A DNA stretch of 64,000 bases from Hyphomicrobiales bacterium. Lineage in GTDB: Bacteria; Pseudomonadota; Alphaproteobacteria; Rhizobiales; Rhizobiaceae. Within the stretch, counting starts at the first letter, position 1. The number at the start of each line of letters is the position of its first letter. This document shows positions 60,361 to 64,000 of the stretch, piece by piece. The notes beneath the pieces are model-generated. The model saw nothing but the letters and a program-made list of their open reading frames with translations. It had not been told where the DNA came from and made no database searches. The position numbers and the translations under genes were made by a program. Location: contig UBJO01000066.1 in NCBI GenBank assembly GCA_900465665.1, positions 43,323 to 107,322 of the forward strand, read 5' to 3'.

Positions 60361-61235
60361 CCCGAAAAGGCATCATTCTCGCCGGTGGATCCGGCACTCG
60401 TCTTCATCCGGCGACACTTGCCATGAGCAAGCAGTTGCTGCCTGTCTTCGACAAGCCGATGATCTATTATCCGCTTAGCACACTGATGCTGTCCGGTATC
60501 CGGGATATACTGATCATCTCGACGCCGCTCGATATCCCTCGCTTCGAGCAACTGCTGGGGGACGGCAGTGCCTGGGGCGTCAAGTTCTCCTACGCCGAAC
60601 AGCCATCGCCGGATGGCCTAGCCCAGGCCTTCATCATCGGCGAGAAGTTTCTCGATGGCTCGCCGTCGGCGCTCGTGCTCGGCGACAACATCTTCTATGG
60701 CCATGACCTGCCGATTCTCCTCGCTAGCGGCATGTCTGTCGATCGCGGCGCGACGGTGTTCGCCTATCACGTGCTCGATCCGGAGCGTTATGGCGTCGTC
60801 GAATTCGATAGGCGCTTCAGGGCGGTATCGATCGAGGAAAAGCCGGCGGAGCCGAAATCGAATTACGCGATTACGGGCCTCTATTTCTACGACGAACGCG
60901 CCGTCGAATTCGCCAAGTCGCTGCGTCCTTCGCCGCGCGGCGAGCTCGAGATCACCGACCTGAACCGGCGCTATCTCGAGGATGGCAGCTTGACTGTCGA
61001 GATCATGGGACGCGGCTACGCCTGGCTGGATACTGGAACGCATGATTCACTGCTTGATGCCGGGCAATTCATCTCGACGCTCGAGCGACGCCAGGGGCTG
61101 AAAGTGTCCTGCCCCGAGGAAATCGCGTTTCGCAACGGCTGGATCACCGGCCGACAGCTGGAGCAACTGGCAGCGCCGCTCTGCAAGAACGGATACGGGA
61201 AATACCTGATGCGACTTCTGGCGGAGGCGGGCTGA
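60357..61235 (+). CDS. rmlA: Glucose-1-phosphate thymidylyltransferase
   Basis: A 292-residue nucleotidyltransferase making dTDP-glucose, the first step. It has the N-terminal RKGIILAGGSGTRLHPATLAMSKQLLPVFDKPMIYYPLSTLM (in pieces), LVLGDNIFYGHDL, and YAITGLYFYD with RGELEITDLNRRYL. The start is GTG at 60357, overlapping the rmlD stop by 4 nt. It is commonly feedback-inhibited by dTDP-rhamnose in other bacteria. The alternative name is rfbA. Confidence 0.95.
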   Translation: MTRKGIILAGGSGTRLHPATLAMSKQLLPVFDKPMIYYPLSTLMLSGIRDILIISTPLDIPRFEQLLGDGSAWGVKFSYAEQPSPDGLAQAFIIGEKFLDGSPSALVLGDNIFYGHDLPILLASGMSVDRGATVFAYHVLDPERYGVVEFDRRFRAVSIEEKPAEPKSNYAITGLYFYDERAVEFAKSLRPSPRGELEITDLNRRYLEDGSLTVEIMGRGYAWLDTGTHDSLLDAGQFISTLERRQGLKVSCPEEIAFRNGWITGRQLEQLAAPLCKNGYGKYLMRLLAEAG

Positions 61236-61238
61236 CCG

Positions 61239-61784
61239 ATGAAAGTCTCTTCGCTGGCAATTCCTGAGGTCCTGCTCATCGAGCCCACCGTCTATGGCGA
61301 TGAACGCGGCTTCTTTTTCGAGAGCTTCAACCAAGCGCGGTTCAACGAAGCGGCTGGGGCCGAGGTTTCATTCGTTCAGGACAATCACTCCAAGTCCGCC
61401 AAGGGCGTGCTGCGCGGGCTGCACTACCAGATTAGCCAAGCTCAGGGAAAGCTCGTTCGGGTGGTCGAGGGCGAAGTCTTCGATGTGTCCGTGGACCTGC
61501 GGCGATCCTCGCCGACCTTCGGGCAATGGGTTGGTGAAATTCTGTCGGCGGACAACAGGCGCCAGCTCTATATCCCGCCGGGCTTTGCGCATGGCTTCGT
61601 GGTTCTGTCCGACACCGCGCAATTTCTCTACAAGACGACGGATTTCTACTCGCCGCAACACGAGCGCGCCATCATCTGGAACGACCCGACGGTGAACGTC
61701 GCCTGGCCGATAGAGACACCCCCCACCCTTTCATTCAAGGACGCGCAGGCTCCGTTTATGGAAGATGCGGATCTTTTTCCGTAA
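61239..61784 (+). CDS. rmlC: dTDP-4-dehydrorhamnose 3,5-epimerase
   Basis: A 181-residue cupin-fold epimerase for the third step. Key stretches are DERGFFFESFNQARFNEA, QDNHSKSAKGVLRGLHYQ with the catalytic-histidine region, VVEGEVFDVSVDLRRSSPTFGQW and the second half IPPGFAHGFVVLSDTAQFLYKTTDFYSPQHE (in pieces). It starts 3 nt after rmlA. It completes the four-enzyme set for dTDP-L-rhamnose. The alternative name is rfbC. Confidence 0.95.
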   Translation: MKVSSLAIPEVLLIEPTVYGDERGFFFESFNQARFNEAAGAEVSFVQDNHSKSAKGVLRGLHYQISQAQGKLVRVVEGEVFDVSVDLRRSSPTFGQWVGEILSADNRRQLYIPPGFAHGFVVLSDTAQFLYKTTDFYSPQHERAIIWNDPTVNVAWPIETPPTLSFKDAQAPFMEDADLFP

Positions 61785-61969
61785 CGGCGTTTAGCGACTA
61801 TCGCCGCATCTTTAGTAGGCAGAGCTCACACGAGGCGCGGAAAGTTGCCGATCATCGGCCTGCCGTCTCCCGCTCCACCACATATCGTTGCCCTTGGTCC
61901 TTTCCGGATCGGTTTTGGTGTGTCACATAAGGTCGGCTAGCCATCGCCACTGGGAGGACGATTGTCGGA

Positions 61970-63007
61970 ATGAGGGGAATTCGCCAACTGGCCAAGCATC
62001 TCGATATTTCGATCGGGACCGTGTCGCGGGCGCTGAATGGCAAACGGGATGTGAATGAAGAAACCCGCAAGCGCGTGCTGGCGGCGGCCGAAGAGCTTGG
62101 CTATGTGGCGAACCAGTCCGGCCGAAGCCTGCGGCAGGGTACGACCAACGTCATCGGCCTGATGATCGAGTCCAGCAAGGAAACGGTCGAAAACGCCGAC
62201 AACTTCTTCCTTGGCCTGACGGGCGGCCTGCAAAGCGTGCTTTCGCGCCACAAGCTCGACCTCATCATGCTGCCCTGCCCCAACGACGAGGATCCGCAGG
62301 AGTATCTGAAGCGCATGGTGGCGCGTCGGGTCGTGGATGCACTGATCATCTCTGCCACGCAGCGCATCGACAAGCGTATCGACTTCCTGGCCAAGGCGAA
62401 GATACCCTTCGTCGCGCTCGGCCGCAGCTCGTCCGGTGGCAATTACAGCTGGATCGACCTTGATTTCGAAGGCGTCGCGGCCTCCGCCGTCGATCGGCTC
62501 GTTGCCAAGGGGCATCGCCGGATCGCGATCGCGGTCCCATCGAGTGATGTCAATCTCGGTTATATCTTCCTCGATGCCTACCGGCGCTCGCTCGAACGCC
62601 ACGGCATCGCCTATGATCCCGAACTCGTCATTCGCGCAAAGTCGAGCGAGCAGGGTGGATATCAGGCCGGTCACGAACTCATTCGTCTTGATCCCCGGCC
62701 GACGGCGATCATTCTGATTTATGAACTGATGGCGATTGGGCTTTACCGGCGCATGGTCGAGGCAGGCATCATTCCAGGCCGGGATCTCGCCGTCATCGGC
62801 TTTCGCGAGGAGCCGCGCGCCCGGTTCCTGCAGCCGGCGCTGACATGTTTTAGAATGTCGCTTCGTGATCTCGGCGCCGAGCTTGCGGAAACGTTGCTCG
62901 CGACCATGCCCGCCTACGCGGATTTCTATCCTGGTGGCGCGCGCAACACGATTTGGCCGCTTGAGCTCGTTGCGGGCGAAAGCGATGCCTTCAGTCTCGA
63001 CAGTTGA
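61970..63007 (+). CDS. LacI family transcriptional regulator
   Basis: A 345-residue LacI-type repressor. The N-terminal helix-turn-helix and hinge (about 1-60) are GIRQLAKHLDISIGTVSRALNGKRDVNEETRKRVLAAAEELGYVAN, seen in pieces. A periplasmic-binding-protein-like effector domain follows (VIGLMIESSKE, VDALIISATQR, GRDLAVIGFREEPRA). The ATG at 61970 follows GGGAGGACGATTGTCGGA. It lies 20 nt before a glycerate 2-kinase gene and so probably regulates a glycerate, tartrate or hydroxypyruvate-related pathway beyond the window, not the rml genes before it. Confidence 0.9.
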   Translation: MRGIRQLAKHLDISIGTVSRALNGKRDVNEETRKRVLAAAEELGYVANQSGRSLRQGTTNVIGLMIESSKETVENADNFFLGLTGGLQSVLSRHKLDLIMLPCPNDEDPQEYLKRMVARRVVDALIISATQRIDKRIDFLAKAKIPFVALGRSSSGGNYSWIDLDFEGVAASAVDRLVAKGHRRIAIAVPSSDVNLGYIFLDAYRRSLERHGIAYDPELVIRAKSSEQGGYQAGHELIRLDPRPTAIILIYELMAIGLYRRMVEAGIIPGRDLAVIGFREEPRARFLQPALTCFRMSLRDLGAELAETLLATMPAYADFYPGGARNTIWPLELVAGESDAFSLDS

Positions 63008-63027
63008 ATTTTCTCGAAAGCCAGCCC

Positions 63028-64000
63028 ATGCAACCGCGCGATTTCCTAAAAGATCTCTTCTCCGCCGCTGTCAAGGCGGCTGATCCGTTGACAGGCATAA
63101 CAGCCTATCTTCCGGCCAAGCCGAAAGGCCGAACGGTGGTGATCGGCGCCGGCAAGGGCGCGGCACAGATGGCGCAGGCGCTCGAGGGTGTCTGGGACGG
63201 TCCGCTCGAGGGCGTTGTGGTAACGCGCTATGGCTATGGCTGCGAAACCCGAAACATCGAGATCCTTGAAGCCTCGCATCCGGTCCCCGATAGCGCCGGC
63301 CTCGTGGCTTCGAAGCGGCTGATGAACGCGGTGAGCGGGCTTGGCGAGGATGACCTCGTCATCGCATTAATCTGCGGAGGAGGGTCCGCGCTGCTGCCGT
63401 CGCCGCCTGAGGGACTGACGCTCGAAGACGAGATTGCCATGAACGAGATCCTGCTCGCCTCGGGGGCGCCGATTTCCGCGATGAACGTGGTGCGCAAGCA
63501 TCTGTCCACGATCAAGGGCGGCAGGCTGGCGGCGGCGACCAAGGCGCGCGTCGTCAGCATGGTCGTGTCGGATATCCCCGGCGATAACCCTGCTTATGTC
63601 GCTTCGGGCCCGACGGTTCCAGATCGCTCGACGCGGGACGATGCGCTTGACATCATCGCGCAATACAAGATGCCCCTGCCGCAGGCGGCGCTCGATTTCC
63701 TTGCCACGCCGGCTGCCAATGCGCCGAGCCCTGATGATCCGGTGTTCGGCCGCCGCGAACATCACGTGATCGCCTCGGCCGGCGTCTCGCTCGAGGCGGC
63801 GGCAGCCCTTGCCAGATCGCACGGGATGGAAGCCGCCATTCTGTCGGATTCCATCGAGGGCGAATCGCGCGATGTCGCTTCGGTGCACGCGGCGATCGCC
63901 CGCGAAGTGCTTGCCAAAGATCGGCCGTTCCAAAAGCCGGTCGTTATCCTCTCTGGCGGCGAGACGACGGTGACGCTCCGAGGCAAGGGCGGGAAGGGCG
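63028..64000 (+). CDS. Glycerate 2-kinase (MOFRL/TtuD type), 3' truncated
   Basis: An open frame from the ATG at 63028 to the window end (324 codons), so the C-terminus is missing. It reads as a GckA/TtuD-type glycerate kinase, once called hydroxypyruvate reductase: TVVIGAGKGAAQMAQALEG, ILEASHPVPDSAG, ALICGGGSALLPSPPEGLTL, MNVVRKHLSTIKGGRLA and VVSDIPGDNPAYVASGPTVPD (in pieces). The last visible part VVILSGGETTVTLRGKG begins the MOFRL domain. It phosphorylates glycerate at C2 in glyoxylate, tartrate or serine-cycle-linked metabolism. It is probably co-transcribed with the LacI gene. Confidence 0.9.
   Translation, partial: MQPRDFLKDLFSAAVKAADPLTGITAYLPAKPKGRTVVIGAGKGAAQMAQALEGVWDGPLEGVVVTRYGYGCETRNIEILEASHPVPDSAGLVASKRLMNAVSGLGEDDLVIALICGGGSALLPSPPEGLTLEDEIAMNEILLASGAPISAMNVVRKHLSTIKGGRLAAATKARVVSMVVSDIPGDNPAYVASGPTVPDRSTRDDALDIIAQYKMPLPQAALDFLATPAANAPSPDDPVFGRREHHVIASAGVSLEAAAALARSHGMEAAILSDSIEGESRDVASVHAAIAREVLAKDRPFQKPVVILSGGETTVTLRGKGGKG

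Overview
The window looks like a chromosomal segment (or large replicon) of a member of the Rhizobiaceae. It is GC-rich with dense, often 4-nt-overlapping operons. The rhamnose locus has the rhaD/rhaI and rhaRSTPQUK arrangement known from Rhizobium leguminosarum, cobalamin synthesis follows the aerobic cob pathway, and exopolysaccharide genes of the ExoF/ExoP type are present. I cannot assign a species. No rRNA, tRNA, CRISPR array, intact insertion sequence or prophage was recognised.

Left part (1-8 kb): a cut-off methyltransferase-like gene; a minus-strand set of amidase, sugar-isomerase-like TIM barrel and HpcH/HpaI aldolase; small hypothetical proteins; a TetR regulator divergent from a 69-residue protein across a clear inverted-repeat operator; and a chemoreceptor with a C-terminal EWSEF tether. 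A Tat-exported SMP-30/gluconolactonase gene (8.36-9.40 kb) is broken by a one-base frameshift.

Rhamnose catabolism (9.4-20.5 kb): rhaI and the fused aldolase/dehydrogenase rhaD run leftward. The DeoR regulator rhaR, the ABC transporter rhaSTPQ, the mutarotase rhaU and the kinase rhaK run rightward from a shared regulatory region carrying AACGAT half-sites. A 52-residue Pmp3/YqaE-like membrane protein gene sits antisense between rhaD and rhaI. A hydratase-like gene and a small secreted protein follow.

Polysaccharide export and copper (22-31 kb): a stand-alone BY-kinase-like ATPase and a separate Wzz/ExoP-type co-polymerase (minus) lie opposite an ExoF-type export protein and a flippase (plus). 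Next comes a periplasmic copper set (DUF2946-like protein, PCu(A)C chaperone, CopC, CopD, HupE-like protein) and a single-domain response regulator.

Cell envelope, copper efflux and stress sigma (31.6-44.4 kb): a giant alpha-2-macroglobulin-like protein with a GCAEQ thioester motif overlaps the penicillin-binding protein gene pbpC. A Cu(I) P-type ATPase with two tandem YHS domains is driven by a textbook CueR-type promoter and followed by its MerR regulator. An ECF sigma factor, anti-sigma factor and Bax-inhibitor-1-like protein form an apparent operon.

Cobalamin (44.7-51.7 kb): cobF-G-H-I-J run rightward, cobK is inverted and overlaps both neighbours, and cobL and cobM follow.

Right part (51.7-64 kb): an AT-rich regulatory stretch with repeated ACGGTATTT boxes precedes a LuxR-type regulator with a degenerate receiver domain. 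Then come a fatty-acid hydroxylase-like membrane protein, an EamA transporter, a long gene-poor AT-rich stretch, a WcaJ-like initiating sugar transferase, the dTDP-rhamnose genes rmlB-D-A-C, a LacI regulator and a glycerate 2-kinase cut by the window end. The same 64 kb therefore encodes both L-rhamnose breakdown and dTDP-L-rhamnose synthesis.
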